In this document: piece by piece, positions 9,445 to 18,324 of the stretch
Layout: each line of letters starts with the position of its first letter
Position numbering within the stretch: the stretch's first letter is position 1
NCBI RefSeq assembly: GCF_018603885.1
Contig: NZ_JAHGAW010000001.1
Span: 248,001 to 312,000 of the forward strand
Source: Sphingobium nicotianae
Lineage (GTDB): Bacteria > Pseudomonadota > Alphaproteobacteria > Sphingomonadales > Sphingomonadaceae
Direction of reading: 5' to 3'
DNA: 64,000 nt
Notes under the pieces: model-generated
The model's input: only the letters and a program-made list of their open reading frames with translations
Told to the model about the DNA's origin: nothing
Database searches by the model: none
Position numbers and translations under genes: made by a program

Positions 9445-10542
9445 CTGGCAATCCCCAACTTCCCCGCGAAGGGCGGCATTCCCGCCGCCGCCGAGCTCAT
9501 CTCGGCGCATCCCATTGCGACGCTGCTGATCGATCCCAACGGACGCATCGTCAGCGCCAACGCCCGCGCGGAGTCGCTGCTCAACATGGCCCGCTCAGCG
9601 CTGGTCGGCAGCGTGGTCGGGCGTGTCCTGCGCATCGCCGATCCGCGCATGGACACCGCGATCTGGATGACAGACAAGCCGCTCTCGGCTTACGACATCC
9701 AAGTCCATGCCGGGCGCAACGAAGCGGTGGAGATGGATATCCTCATCCATCCGCTGCTCGAAGATGAGCGCTGGCGCATCGTCGCGCTCCATGTCCATGG
9801 TCAGACTCAGTCGCTGGGGATGCGCCGCGCTTCGATGGGCGCGCGCTCGGCGACCGGCGCCGCAGCGATGCTGGCGCATGAGATCAAGAATCCGCTCTCC
9901 GGTATCCGCGGCGCGGCCCAGTTGCTCGAAGGCGACGCCGGCGAGTCGACCCGGCCGCTCACCAAGCTGATCATTGATGAGGTCGACCGGATCGCGGCCC
10001 TGATTGACCGGATGCAGAGCTTCACCAGCAATCAGCCACTCGAATGTCGGCCGGAGAACATCTATCCCTTGCTCGACCGCGCGGTCGAGATCGCCTCGGC
10101 CGGCTTCGCGCGCGGCTGCGAGATCACGCGGACCTACGACCCTTCGCTGCCCTTCGCCCAGATCAATGGCGACGCCTTCGTCCAGATCATGCTCAATCTC
10201 GTGAAGAACGCAGTTGAGGCTGTGGACGGCGTCGAGGATGCCACGGTCCAGGTCGCTACCGCCTATCGCCATGGCCTCTCGGTCCTCTCAACGAAGGGGA
10301 AGGGGACATCGCCGCTGCAAATCGAGATCCAGGTGATCGACAATGGCCCGGGCGTGCCGGAAAATATCCGCGACGTGCTGTTCAATCCCTTCATCTCGAA
10401 CAAGCGCAGCGGGCAGGGGCTCGGCCTGGCGCTGGTCGACAAGCTGGTGCGCGACATGAACGGCCTCGTCCAATATGAGCGCGATCAGGCCGCCGGCCGC
10501 TCGATCTTCCGGCTATTGCTGCCGATGGGAGTCCAGTCATGA
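9445..10542 (+). CDS. ntrB: nitrogen regulation histidine kinase NtrB (probable CTG start)
   Basis: Sensor kinase/phosphatase for NtrC. A PAS domain (PIATLLIDPNGRIVSANARA) covers the N-terminus; the H box LAHEIKNPLSG places the phosphorylated His at residue 145 with this start; N box LVKNAVEAVDG and G boxes DNGPGVP and GQGLGLALV follow. The first ATG in frame is 9586, which would cut the PAS domain. CTG 9445 follows GGGGAGAGG at 9432-9440 and gives 365 residues, so I take it as the start. It overlaps ntrC by ATGA. Confidence 0.88.
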   Translation: MAIPNFPAKGGIPAAAELISAHPIATLLIDPNGRIVSANARAESLLNMARSALVGSVVGRVLRIADPRMDTAIWMTDKPLSAYDIQVHAGRNEAVEMDILIHPLLEDERWRIVALHVHGQTQSLGMRRASMGARSATGAAAMLAHEIKNPLSGIRGAAQLLEGDAGESTRPLTKLIIDEVDRIAALIDRMQSFTSNQPLECRPENIYPLLDRAVEIASAGFARGCEITRTYDPSLPFAQINGDAFVQIMLNLVKNAVEAVDGVEDATVQVATAYRHGLSVLSTKGKGTSPLQIEIQVIDNGPGVPENIRDVLFNPFISNKRSGQGLGLALVDKLVRDMNGLVQYERDQAAGRSIFRLLLPMGVQS

Positions 10543-11990
10543 CCCGATTGACCGGCAAGATTCTCGTTGTCGATGACGATCCCGCCATCTGCATGGTCAT
10601 CTCCGAGGCGCTGAAGCGCCAGGGCCACATCGTGCGCACCGTCGGCTCCATCGCCGAGCGCCGCGAAGCACTGCCGATCTTCGCACCGGACGTGCTGATC
10701 ACCGACGTCATGCTGCCCGATGGCGACGGTCTCGACGACGTCGCCGCGATTCTGGCGCAGGAGCCGGATCTCAAGGTCATCATCCTCTCGGCGCAGAACA
10801 CGCTCAACACCGCCGTCCGCGCAACGGGGCAGGGCGCCTTCGAATATCTCCCCAAACCCTTCGACCTCAACGAGCTGAGCCGCGCCGTGACGGAAGCGAT
10901 GAGCGTTCGCTCGAGCAGCAGCGCACCCGAACCGGGCGAGGGCAGCGGCGGCGAGGAATTGCCGCTGATCGGCCGCTCGGCCCAGATGCAGGAAGTCTAT
11001 CGCACCATCGCGCGCGTGGTCGGCAATGATCTCAACATCCTGGTGCTCGGCGAATCAGGCACCGGCAAGGAGCTGGTCGCCGAGGCGATCCACAGCCTTG
11101 GCCCCCGGCGCAGCCAGCCTTTCGTCGCGATCAACATGGCGGCGATTCCGCGCGAGCTGATCGAGGCCGAGCTGTTCGGCTATGAACGCGGCGCCTTCAC
11201 TGGCGCGGTGGCGCGCTCGGCCGGCAAGTTTGAGCAAGCCGAGGGCGGCACATTGTTCCTCGACGAGATCGGCGACATGCCGATGGACGCCCAGACCCGC
11301 CTGCTGCGCGTGCTCCAATCCGGCGAGGTCACGACCGTCGGCGGCACGCGGCCGGTGCGCGTCAATGTCCGCATCATCGCCGCGACCAATCAGGATCTCC
11401 CGAACCTGATCGCCGACGGACGCTTCCGCGAGGATCTCTTCTATCGCCTTAATGTCGTACCGATCCGGCTACCGGCGCTGCGTGAGCGCGCGGGCGACGT
11501 GCCGCTCCTCGCGCGCCATTTCCTGGATCAGGCGGCCGTCGGCGGTCTCCCGCGCAAAACGCTCTCGGCCGAAGCCGCCGGGCTGCTGGAGCTCTACGAC
11601 TGGCCGGGCAATGTCCGCGAACTGCAAAATCTGATGAAGCGGCTGACCGTGCTGACCCGCGATCAGGAGATTCAGGTCCAGCATCTGCGCCAGGTGCTGA
11701 CCTTCGCCGAGTCGCTCGGCGGCCCCGCCGGCACCGGCACCGTGGACCTCCGCGAAGCGGCGCGGCGGTGGTCACGCGAACAGCTTGCGATCGGCGCCGG
11801 CGTTAATCCGAGCGAACTGCACGACAAGCTGCTCGCCGTGATCGAGCCAGTCCTGCTCGGCGAGACGCTGGCGGCGATGGACGGCAACCAGATCCGCGCG
11901 GCTGCCACGCTCGGCATGAACCGGAACACGCTTCGCAAGAAGCTGACTCATTACGATATCGATCCGGCCATGCCGCTGCGGGAACGATAA
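10539..11990 (+). CDS. ntrC: nitrogen regulator NtrC, sigma-54-dependent activator
   Basis: Three domains: a receiver with the phosphoacceptor Asp in LITDVMLPDGDG (residue 56), an AAA+ domain with Walker A GESGTGKE and an intact GAFTGA loop at residues 218-223, and a C-terminal Fis-type helix-turn-helix (GNQIRAAATLGMNRNTLRKK). GAFTGA contacts sigma-54, so this protein should activate sigma-54 promoters for nitrogen assimilation when phosphorylated by NtrB. Length 483 is normal. Start overlaps the ntrB stop, giving coupled translation. Confidence 0.96.
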   Translation: MTRLTGKILVVDDDPAICMVISEALKRQGHIVRTVGSIAERREALPIFAPDVLITDVMLPDGDGLDDVAAILAQEPDLKVIILSAQNTLNTAVRATGQGAFEYLPKPFDLNELSRAVTEAMSVRSSSSAPEPGEGSGGEELPLIGRSAQMQEVYRTIARVVGNDLNILVLGESGTGKELVAEAIHSLGPRRSQPFVAINMAAIPRELIEAELFGYERGAFTGAVARSAGKFEQAEGGTLFLDEIGDMPMDAQTRLLRVLQSGEVTTVGGTRPVRVNVRIIAATNQDLPNLIADGRFREDLFYRLNVVPIRLPALRERAGDVPLLARHFLDQAAVGGLPRKTLSAEAAGLLELYDWPGNVRELQNLMKRLTVLTRDQEIQVQHLRQVLTFAESLGGPAGTGTVDLREAARRWSREQLAIGAGVNPSELHDKLLAVIEPVLLGETLAAMDGNQIRAAATLGMNRNTLRKKLTHYDIDPAMPLRER

Positions 11991-12122
11991 GAATCGGAAA
12001 CGAAGCACTTTTCTCCTGCCCGCCGCTTGCCGATCGATGATGATGTGACATTTCCGTTACGGAATCTCGGCTCGTCCGAAAGCGTGTTTTCAGAGCCACG
12101 GCGATGTTGTACCGTTGCCACG

Positions 12123-14405
12123 ATGGACCAGCGAGCCGCAATGCACGGAGGGATGGACGAGTCGCCGCCGACCCTGTTTGGCTCGCCGCGTCTTGGTCGC
12201 CTGGCCGAAGTGCTGGCGCTGCTTACGCTGCTCGCGACCGCCGGCTTCACCTATTGGCTGATCAGCCGTCCGCAGCAGATCGATACGCTGCTGAGCGCTG
12301 CGGTGGTCGCACTGCTGCTTGTCCTCAATCTGCTGCCGGCGATCATCCTGCTGGTCCTGATCGGCCAGCGTATCGCGCGCAGGCGCGCCGAGCGCAGTCT
12401 GGTCGGCGGAGGCGGGAAGCTCCACGTCCGACTCGTCGCCCTGTTCTCGATCACCGCGAGCGTGCCGCTCCTGCTCGTCGTGATCTTCGCTTCGCTGTTG
12501 TTCCAATATGGCGTGCAGTTCTGGTTTTCATCCGACGCGCGCGGCATGCTCCAGAATGCCAGCGATCTGGCACGCGGCTATTATCAGTCGAACATCAAGG
12601 AGACCGGCGACGAGACAGTCACGATGGCCGGGGACCTGCGCGACTATCTCTCGCAGTCCAACATTTCGAGCCCATCCTTCGCCGAGGGCTATGTTTATCA
12701 GGTCGTGACGCGCAAGCTCAACCGCTCGGCGATCATCGAAATTGGAAGGGATGGGGTCGCGCGCACCGCGGCGACGGTCGATCCCGAGCGGCGCACGGCG
12801 ACCGATGTGCTGACGCCCGAGATCATCAAGGAGCTGCGCACCGGCGAGTCGGTGGTGGTCAAGGCCAAGCCGGACCAGATCGAGGCTTTCACCTTGCTCT
12901 ATCCCGGCTCCAACACCTTCCTCTACGCCACCCGCGATTCGGCCGTGTCCGCGTTCAGCCAGATGAAGCGCGCACAGCAGGTGCTTGCCGGCTACGAGGA
13001 ATTCGCCGCCCGTTCGCGCCAGCTTCAGCTCCGCTTCAACATCCTCCTGTTCCTCGGCACATTGGCACTGGTGGGGATCGCGGTGTGGATCGCACTCCTT
13101 GTCGCCGACCGGCTCGTGCGCCCGGTCGGCGAATTGGTCGACGCCGCGCGCCGGGTGACTGCCGGCGATCTCTCCACCCGCGTCACCGACACACATGCCC
13201 GCGACGAGCTCGGCACGCTCGCCAGCGCCTTCAATCGCATGACGCAGCGGCTCGAGGCGCAGACCGGCGCACTGGTCTCCGCCAATGGTCAGCTCGCCAA
13301 CCGCCGGGCGCTGATCGAAGCCGTGCTGTCCGGCGTCAGCGCCGGCGTCATCTCGGTCGATCAGCATGGCGTCATCCAGCTTCTCAACAGCTCGGCGGCG
13401 GCGCTGCTGGTCAAGCCGGGCGAACAGGCGGCGGGGCAACCGCTTGCCGAATTTTCAGAAGAGCTTGCCGCGCTCATGGCAGCGGGCACCGGATCCGACA
13501 TCATTCAGATCCGTGCCGGTGGAGAGATCCGCACCCTGGCCGTGCGCGTGGTGGCCGAGGGCGGTAACCGCGTGCTGACCTTTGATGATATTACCGAGCA
13601 GCTGCTCGACCAGCGCCGCGCTGCGTGGTCGGACGTGGCGCGCCGGATCGCGCACGAGATCAAGAATCCGCTCACCCCCATCCAGCTCGCGGCCGAGCGG
13701 CTCCAGCGCCGCTACGCCAAGGAAATCTCGTCCGATCCCGGCACCTTCAAACGCCTCACCGAAACGATCGTCCGGCAGGTAGGTGACCTGCGGCGCATCG
13801 TTGACGAATTCACATCCTTCGCGCGTATGCCAAAGCCGGTGTTCCGCGAGGAAGCAGTGATCGACATCGCGCGCCATGCCATGTTCCTGCACGAAGTCGC
13901 GCATCCGGAGATCGCCTTTTCCTTTCTGAGCGCGGAAGCCGAACCGATGCTGGTTTGTGATCGTCGTCAGATCGGCCAGGCACTGACGAACATCGTCAAG
14001 AACGCGGTCGAGGCGATCGAGCAACGACACCTGGCCGAGATCGGCGAGGGACAAGGCGACTCTCTGGCGGGCAAGACATCTCCGATCGGTCATATTGGCA
14101 TGACCATCGACCGCGAGGATGGCGAGATCGTGCTGCGCCTAATCGACGATGGCGTCGGCTTGCCGGATCAGCGGGATCGGATCGTCGAGCCTTATATGAC
14201 CACCCGCGCGAAAGGCACGGGGCTCGGGCTCGCGATCGTCAAGAAGATTATCGAGGAGCATTTCAGCACGATCAGCTTCGGCGATGCGCCGAGCGGGGGC
14301 ACGATCGTGACGTTGCGCTTCGATGTAGCGAGGCTGGCGCGGCTGGCCGAAGAGGGCGAGGGGCAGCCCGGAGATTCCACGAAAGAGACGTTGAATGGCG
14401 CTTGA
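12123..14405 (+). CDS. ntrY: transmembrane histidine kinase NtrY
   Basis: Membrane sensor of the NtrY family. With ATG 12123 it has 760 residues: membrane segments near 27-48, 55-80 and 102-125, an extracytoplasmic stretch, a fourth segment near 304-328, a HAMP domain, a PAS domain (LIEAVLSGVSAGVISVDQHG), the H box IAHEIKNPLTP with His at residue 511, N box NIVKNAVEAIEQ, and G boxes DDGVGLP and GTGLGLAIVKK. Alternative starts are 12141 and 12153. NtrY/NtrX systems respond to nitrogen and redox or envelope state in other alphaproteobacteria. Overlaps ntrX by 11 bases. Confidence 0.93.
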   Translation: MDQRAAMHGGMDESPPTLFGSPRLGRLAEVLALLTLLATAGFTYWLISRPQQIDTLLSAAVVALLLVLNLLPAIILLVLIGQRIARRRAERSLVGGGGKLHVRLVALFSITASVPLLLVVIFASLLFQYGVQFWFSSDARGMLQNASDLARGYYQSNIKETGDETVTMAGDLRDYLSQSNISSPSFAEGYVYQVVTRKLNRSAIIEIGRDGVARTAATVDPERRTATDVLTPEIIKELRTGESVVVKAKPDQIEAFTLLYPGSNTFLYATRDSAVSAFSQMKRAQQVLAGYEEFAARSRQLQLRFNILLFLGTLALVGIAVWIALLVADRLVRPVGELVDAARRVTAGDLSTRVTDTHARDELGTLASAFNRMTQRLEAQTGALVSANGQLANRRALIEAVLSGVSAGVISVDQHGVIQLLNSSAAALLVKPGEQAAGQPLAEFSEELAALMAAGTGSDIIQIRAGGEIRTLAVRVVAEGGNRVLTFDDITEQLLDQRRAAWSDVARRIAHEIKNPLTPIQLAAERLQRRYAKEISSDPGTFKRLTETIVRQVGDLRRIVDEFTSFARMPKPVFREEAVIDIARHAMFLHEVAHPEIAFSFLSAEAEPMLVCDRRQIGQALTNIVKNAVEAIEQRHLAEIGEGQGDSLAGKTSPIGHIGMTIDREDGEIVLRLIDDGVGLPDQRDRIVEPYMTTRAKGTGLGLAIVKKIIEEHFSTISFGDAPSGGTIVTLRFDVARLARLAEEGEGQPGDSTKETLNGA

Positions 14406-15762
14406 TATTCTGATTGTCGATGATGAGGCTGACATCCGCGAGCTGGTTGCCGGGGTGCTGCAGGATGAGGGCTTCGAGACCCGCCTCGCGGCGAGCAGCG
14501 ACGAGGCGCTGGAAGCGCTGGCGACGCGGCGCCCCTCGCTGGTCCTGCTTGACGTCTGGCTGCAAGGCTCACGGCTGGATGGCCTTGAACTGCTCGAAGA
14601 GATCAAGCAGCGCGATGCCACCATCCCCGTGCTGATGATTTCAGGCCACGGCAACATCGACACGGCCGTCGCGGCGATCCGTCGCGGTGCCGTCGATTTC
14701 ATCGAGAAGCCGTTCGAGTCGGACCAGTTGCTCCACATTGTCGCGCGCGCCACGGAAACCGAGCGGCTGCGGCGCGAAAACCAGACCCTGCGCGCCCGCT
14801 TCGGCCAGGAAGAAGAGCTCACCGGCACCAGCAACGCGATCAACAGCGTTCGTGCCACGATCAAGAAAGTCGCCGCCACGGGCAGCCGGGTGCTCATCAC
14901 CGGCCCGGCGGGCGTCGGCAAGGAAGTCGCGGCGCGTATGCTCCATAACTGGTCCGGCCGCACGGACGGTCCGTTCGTCATCGTCACGGCGGCGCGCATC
15001 GAACCCGAGCGCGCGGAAGAGGCGCTGTTCGGCGTCGAGGGCACGGATGGGGTGATCCGTCCCGGCCTGCTGGAACAGGCGCATGGCGGCACCTTGTTCC
15101 TGGACGAAATCGCCGACATGCCGCTCACCACGCAGGGCAAGATCCTGCGGGTACTGACCGACCAGAGCTTCACGCGAATCGGTGGCCAACGGCAGGTTCG
15201 CGTCGACATTCGCGTCATTTCCTCGACCGCGCGCGATCTCAAGGAAGAGATCGCACAGCGGAACTTCCGCGAGGATCTCTATTACCGCCTCAATGTCGTG
15301 CCGCTCGTCATCCCGCCGCTGGCCGAGCGCCGCGATGACATTCCTGGCCTCGTCGAGCATTATCTCGCGCGATTCGCCGCCGAGCGCGGCATGCCCGCGC
15401 CGCAGATGGCGGCCAATGCGATGGCCGCGCTGCAATCCTCAGACTGGCCCGGCAATGTCCGGCAGTTGCGCAACGTGGTTGAGCGCACCATCATCCTCGC
15501 GCCGATGCAGCCCGGCGGCACGATCGAGCTCGACATGCTGCCGGTGGAAGCCACGGGCAACAATGACGATGCCGGCCTGTCCAGCGCGATCATGGGAGCG
15601 CCGCTGCGCGAGGCCCGCGAGAATTTCGAGCGGGAATATCTGCGCGTCCAGATCAAGCGCTTCTCCGGGAACATCTCCCGCACCGCCGCGTTCATCGGCA
15701 TGGAACGCTCCGCCCTGCATCGGAAGCTCAAGTCACTGGGGCTGGGCGAGGGGAGGGACTGA
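14395..15762 (+). CDS. ntrX: response regulator NtrX, NtrC-family without GAFTGA
   Basis: Partner of NtrY, 455 residues. The receiver has its phosphoacceptor Asp at residue 53 (VLLDVWLQG). The AAA+ domain has an altered Walker A, GPAGVGKE, and where NtrC has GAFTGA the sequence reads LFGVEGTDGVIRPGLLEQA, so the sigma-54 contact loop is missing. The C-terminal helix-turn-helix (TAAFIGMERSALHRKL) is intact. This is typical of alphaproteobacterial NtrX, which is thought to act on other promoters rather than through sigma-54. Last gene before a 145-base gap leading to hfq. Confidence 0.94.
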   Translation: MALDILIVDDEADIRELVAGVLQDEGFETRLAASSDEALEALATRRPSLVLLDVWLQGSRLDGLELLEEIKQRDATIPVLMISGHGNIDTAVAAIRRGAVDFIEKPFESDQLLHIVARATETERLRRENQTLRARFGQEEELTGTSNAINSVRATIKKVAATGSRVLITGPAGVGKEVAARMLHNWSGRTDGPFVIVTAARIEPERAEEALFGVEGTDGVIRPGLLEQAHGGTLFLDEIADMPLTTQGKILRVLTDQSFTRIGGQRQVRVDIRVISSTARDLKEEIAQRNFREDLYYRLNVVPLVIPPLAERRDDIPGLVEHYLARFAAERGMPAPQMAANAMAALQSSDWPGNVRQLRNVVERTIILAPMQPGGTIELDMLPVEATGNNDDAGLSSAIMGAPLREARENFEREYLRVQIKRFSGNISRTAAFIGMERSALHRKLKSLGLGEGRD

Positions 15763-15768
15763 AGCCGG

Positions 15769-15794
15769 TTGCCGCAATTTGTGCAGTGCGGCAA
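15769..15794. terminator. inverted repeat after ntrX
   Basis: Arms TTGCCGCA and TGCGGCAA enclose a 10-base loop just after the ntrX stop. There is no T-run, so termination is uncertain. It is the only structured element in the 145-base ntrX-hfq gap, which must otherwise hold an hfq promoter if hfq is separately transcribed. Confidence 0.3.
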
Positions 15795-15907
15795 AGGTGG
15801 CTAGATTTCCCAGGGAGAATCGCCTAGGTTCAAAGCGTCTGGGTAGACAATCGATATCCAAATTGGATGCGATGCGGGCCATGACCCGCCAATAATGGAG
15901 TAATAAA

Positions 15908-16396
15908 ATGGCCGATAAGCTCAATAATCTCCAGGATATCTTCCTCAACAGTCTCCGCAAGAGCAAGACGCCCGTCACCATGTTTCTCGTCAAGGGCGTG
16001 AAACTGCAAGGCATCGTCACCTGGTTCGACAATTTCTCGGTGCTCCTGCGCCGCGACGGCCAGACGCAGCTCGTCTACAAGCACGCCATCTCGACGGTCA
16101 TGCCCGCGCACCCAATCGATCTCTCGCGGATCGAGTCCGCCTTCTCCGCCAATGAGCGCAAGCCCAAACTGCTGCAGGAGATCTTCCTGTCCGCGGTCCA
16201 CAAGTCGGGCGAGCCGGTGACGATGTTCCTGGTGAACGGCGTCATGCTCCAGGGCGACATTTCGGCATTCGATCTATTCTGCATGCTTCTGCAGCGCGAC
16301 GGCCTCGTCCAGCTCGTATATAAGCATGCCATCTCCACCGTTCAGCCGCTGCATCCGCTCGATCTCTCAGGGGAGGGTGAGGATGACCAGGACTGA
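15908..16396 (+). CDS. hfq: tandem-fused Hfq RNA chaperone with two Sm domains
   Basis: The 162-residue protein contains two Hfq/Sm domains in one chain, about twice normal Hfq length. Domain 1 spans about residues 8-72 ([20 protein letters not shown] ... YKHAIST at 57-63), domain 2 about 89-153 ([20 protein letters not shown] ... YKHAIST at 138-144), joined by a linker of about 16 residues. Both keep the Sm2 YKHAIST motif and the proximal-face Gln. The rim differs: RKSK in domain 1 against HKSG in domain 2, so the second half has fewer arginines. Hfq helps small RNAs pair with mRNAs; six Sm folds could here come from three chains. GGAG lies about 12 bases before ATG. Confidence 0.95.
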   Translation: MADKLNNLQDIFLNSLRKSKTPVTMFLVKGVKLQGIVTWFDNFSVLLRRDGQTQLVYKHAISTVMPAHPIDLSRIESAFSANERKPKLLQEIFLSAVHKSGEPVTMFLVNGVMLQGDISAFDLFCMLLQRDGLVQLVYKHAISTVQPLHPLDLSGEGEDDQD

Positions 16397-16502
16397 GCTG
16401 CGAGCCTGAGCCATCGCCCACTTCAGCGAACGTGAAGAAGTCTCGCGCGGCGCCCGCGCGCTGGTCGTTCATGCCGATCTCGGCGGGCGGCAGCGTCGCG
16501 AT

Positions 16503-17771
16503 GTGTCCGCGCGGCTCGAGGAGGCGCGGGGACTTGCCGTGGCGATCGGTCTCGATGTGGTCCATGCGGCGGTCTATCGCCTGCGCCAATCGCGCCCGGC
16601 GACCCTGTTCGGCTCGGGACAGGTGGAGGAGATTGGCGGGCTGATCGAGGAGACGAAGGCCGAGCTTGTCGTCGTCGACAACAGCCTGAGCCCGGTTCAG
16701 CAGAGCAATCTCGAAAAGGCCTGGGGCGCCAAGGTGATCGATCGTACCGGGCTCATCCTTGAAATCTTTGGGGAGCGCGCTGCGACAGCCGAGGGGCGGC
16801 TGCAGGTCGAGCTCGCCCATCTCGATTATCAGGCCGGCCGCCTGGTGCGCAGTTGGACCCACCTCGAGCGCCAGCGCGGCGGCTTCGGCTTCCTGGGCGG
16901 CCCAGGCGAGACCCAGATCGAGGCCGATCGGCGCATGATCCGCGATCGCATGGCGCGCATCCGCCGGGAGCTGGACCAGGTCACGCGCACGCGCGGCTTG
17001 CATCGGGCGCGACGGCAGCGCGCGCCCTGGCCCGTCATCGCTCTGGTTGGCTACACCAATGCCGGCAAATCGACACTGTTCAATCGGCTGACCGGCGCCG
17101 ATGTGCTGGCGCAGGACATGCTCTTCGCGACGCTCGATCCCACGATGCGCCAGATCAGCCTGCCGGGCATCGACAAGGCGATCCTGTCCGATACGGTGGG
17201 CTTCGTCTCTGATCTGCCGCACCAGCTTATCGCGGCCTTCCGCGCGACGCTGGAGGAAGTCCTGTCGGCCGATCTCATCCTCCACGTCCGGGATATCGCG
17301 CATCCCGACAGCGATGCGCAGAAGGAAGATGTGCTCGATGTGCTCTCCGGGCTCGGTGCCGCACCGGACGAGGAGGGGACAACCGATGCCGAGGGGCAGG
17401 GCAGTGCCGCACCGATGATCGAGGTCTGGAACAAGGCCGATCTTATCGAGGATCCCGAGCATCGCGCCGCGATCGAGGCGCGCGCGGCGCAGCTTGGTGA
17501 TGTCGCGCTGGTGTCGGCGCTGACCGGCGAGGGCATCGATGCGCTCAAGCGGCAGCTTGCGGACATATTGGGGAAGGGCCATCGCCGCTACGAGATCGTA
17601 TTGGACGGCGGCGACGGTGCCGCGCTGGCCTGGCTGCACGGCCATGGCGACGTGCTGTCCGAGGAGCATGACGCGTCCGGCGACACCGCGACGGTCACGC
17701 TCTCGGTCCGCATGGATCCCGCCGATCATGAGCGGTTCCTCCGGCAATTCGGCGCGGGCTTACCAGGCTGA
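16503..17771 (+). CDS. hflX: GTPase HflX (N-terminal start unresolved)
   Basis: Ribosome-associated GTPase that splits or rescues stalled ribosomes. The N-terminal HflX domain is followed by GGRLQ-type and FGFLGGPGETQIE motifs, then the G domain: G1 GYTNAGKSTLFN, G3 DTVGF, G4 NKADL. The coordinates use the first conventional start codon, GTG 16503 (422 residues), but homologous sequence (RGARALVVHADLGG) continues in frame upstream to 16410, where a TGA at 16407-16409 closes it. The best-placed ATG, 16383 behind GGGGAGGGTGAGG, is on the far side of that TGA. True initiation is therefore unclear. Confidence 0.88.
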   Translation: MSARLEEARGLAVAIGLDVVHAAVYRLRQSRPATLFGSGQVEEIGGLIEETKAELVVVDNSLSPVQQSNLEKAWGAKVIDRTGLILEIFGERAATAEGRLQVELAHLDYQAGRLVRSWTHLERQRGGFGFLGGPGETQIEADRRMIRDRMARIRRELDQVTRTRGLHRARRQRAPWPVIALVGYTNAGKSTLFNRLTGADVLAQDMLFATLDPTMRQISLPGIDKAILSDTVGFVSDLPHQLIAAFRATLEEVLSADLILHVRDIAHPDSDAQKEDVLDVLSGLGAAPDEEGTTDAEGQGSAAPMIEVWNKADLIEDPEHRAAIEARAAQLGDVALVSALTGEGIDALKRQLADILGKGHRRYEIVLDGGDGAALAWLHGHGDVLSEEHDASGDTATVTLSVRMDPADHERFLRQFGAGLPG

Positions 17772-17774
17772 CGG

Positions 17775-18311
17775 TCAGGCCGAACGGGTGAACACGACTT
17801 GCCGCCGCAAGGGATGCGCGTCCGCGAGCCCCGGCTGGTCGAAATCCAGTGCTTCCTGCCGCACCATGCCGATCCTGCGCATCACGCCTTGAGACCGCTG
17901 ATTGCTCGCAGCCGTCCAGGCCATCACCTGCGGCAACCCGATCCGCTCGAATCCGTCGCGGACAGCAGCGTCGGCTGCTTCCGCGGCATAGCCGTGCCCC
18001 CAGACGTCGCGACGCTGTCGCCAGACCATCTCCGCGCATGGCGCCATCGGATGATCGCCCCCGACCACTCTGCGCAATCCGCTCATCCCGATAAGTTGCC
18101 TATCGGCCCGCCGCTCGACCGCCCAGAGCCCGAAGCCCTCGCTTTCGAAATGCGTTTCCAGCACGGCGAAATAGGCCAGCACCTCGTCGACATCGCGCGG
18201 TCGATGCCAGAGCCACGCCATGACGTCGTCGTGCGCATGCATGTCGATGAAGGGAAGGGCGTCTCGCGGCGTCCAGCGGCGCAGCAGCAGGCGATCGGTT
18301 TCCAGCCTCAC
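17775..18311 (-). CDS. GNAT family N-acetyltransferase (RimJ/RimL type)
   Basis: The 178-residue protein begins METDRLLLRRW-like (LETDRLLLRRWTPRD), the usual first strand of the RimJ/RimL acetyltransferases. The acetyl-CoA loop is represented by the WGHGYAAEAADAAVRDGF helix, and the C-terminal Asn-Gln-Arg-Ser region (AASNQRSQGVMRRIGM) is the conserved last motif. These enzymes acetylate protein N-termini or small amines; the substrate cannot be read from sequence. Convergent with hflX, three bases apart, and 13 bases downstream of mazG on the same strand. Confidence 0.88.
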   Translation of the reverse strand: MRLETDRLLLRRWTPRDALPFIDMHAHDDVMAWLWHRPRDVDEVLAYFAVLETHFESEGFGLWAVERRADRQLIGMSGLRRVVGGDHPMAPCAEMVWRQRRDVWGHGYAAEAADAAVRDGFERIGLPQVMAWTAASNQRSQGVMRRIGMVRQEALDFDQPGLADAHPLRRQVVFTRSA

Positions 18312-18324
18312 GCGGCGAGCTGCC

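Noticed and set aside
16242..17747. 501-residue minus-strand frame opposite hflX
   Set aside because: Shadow of the hflX codons; no start signal or domains.
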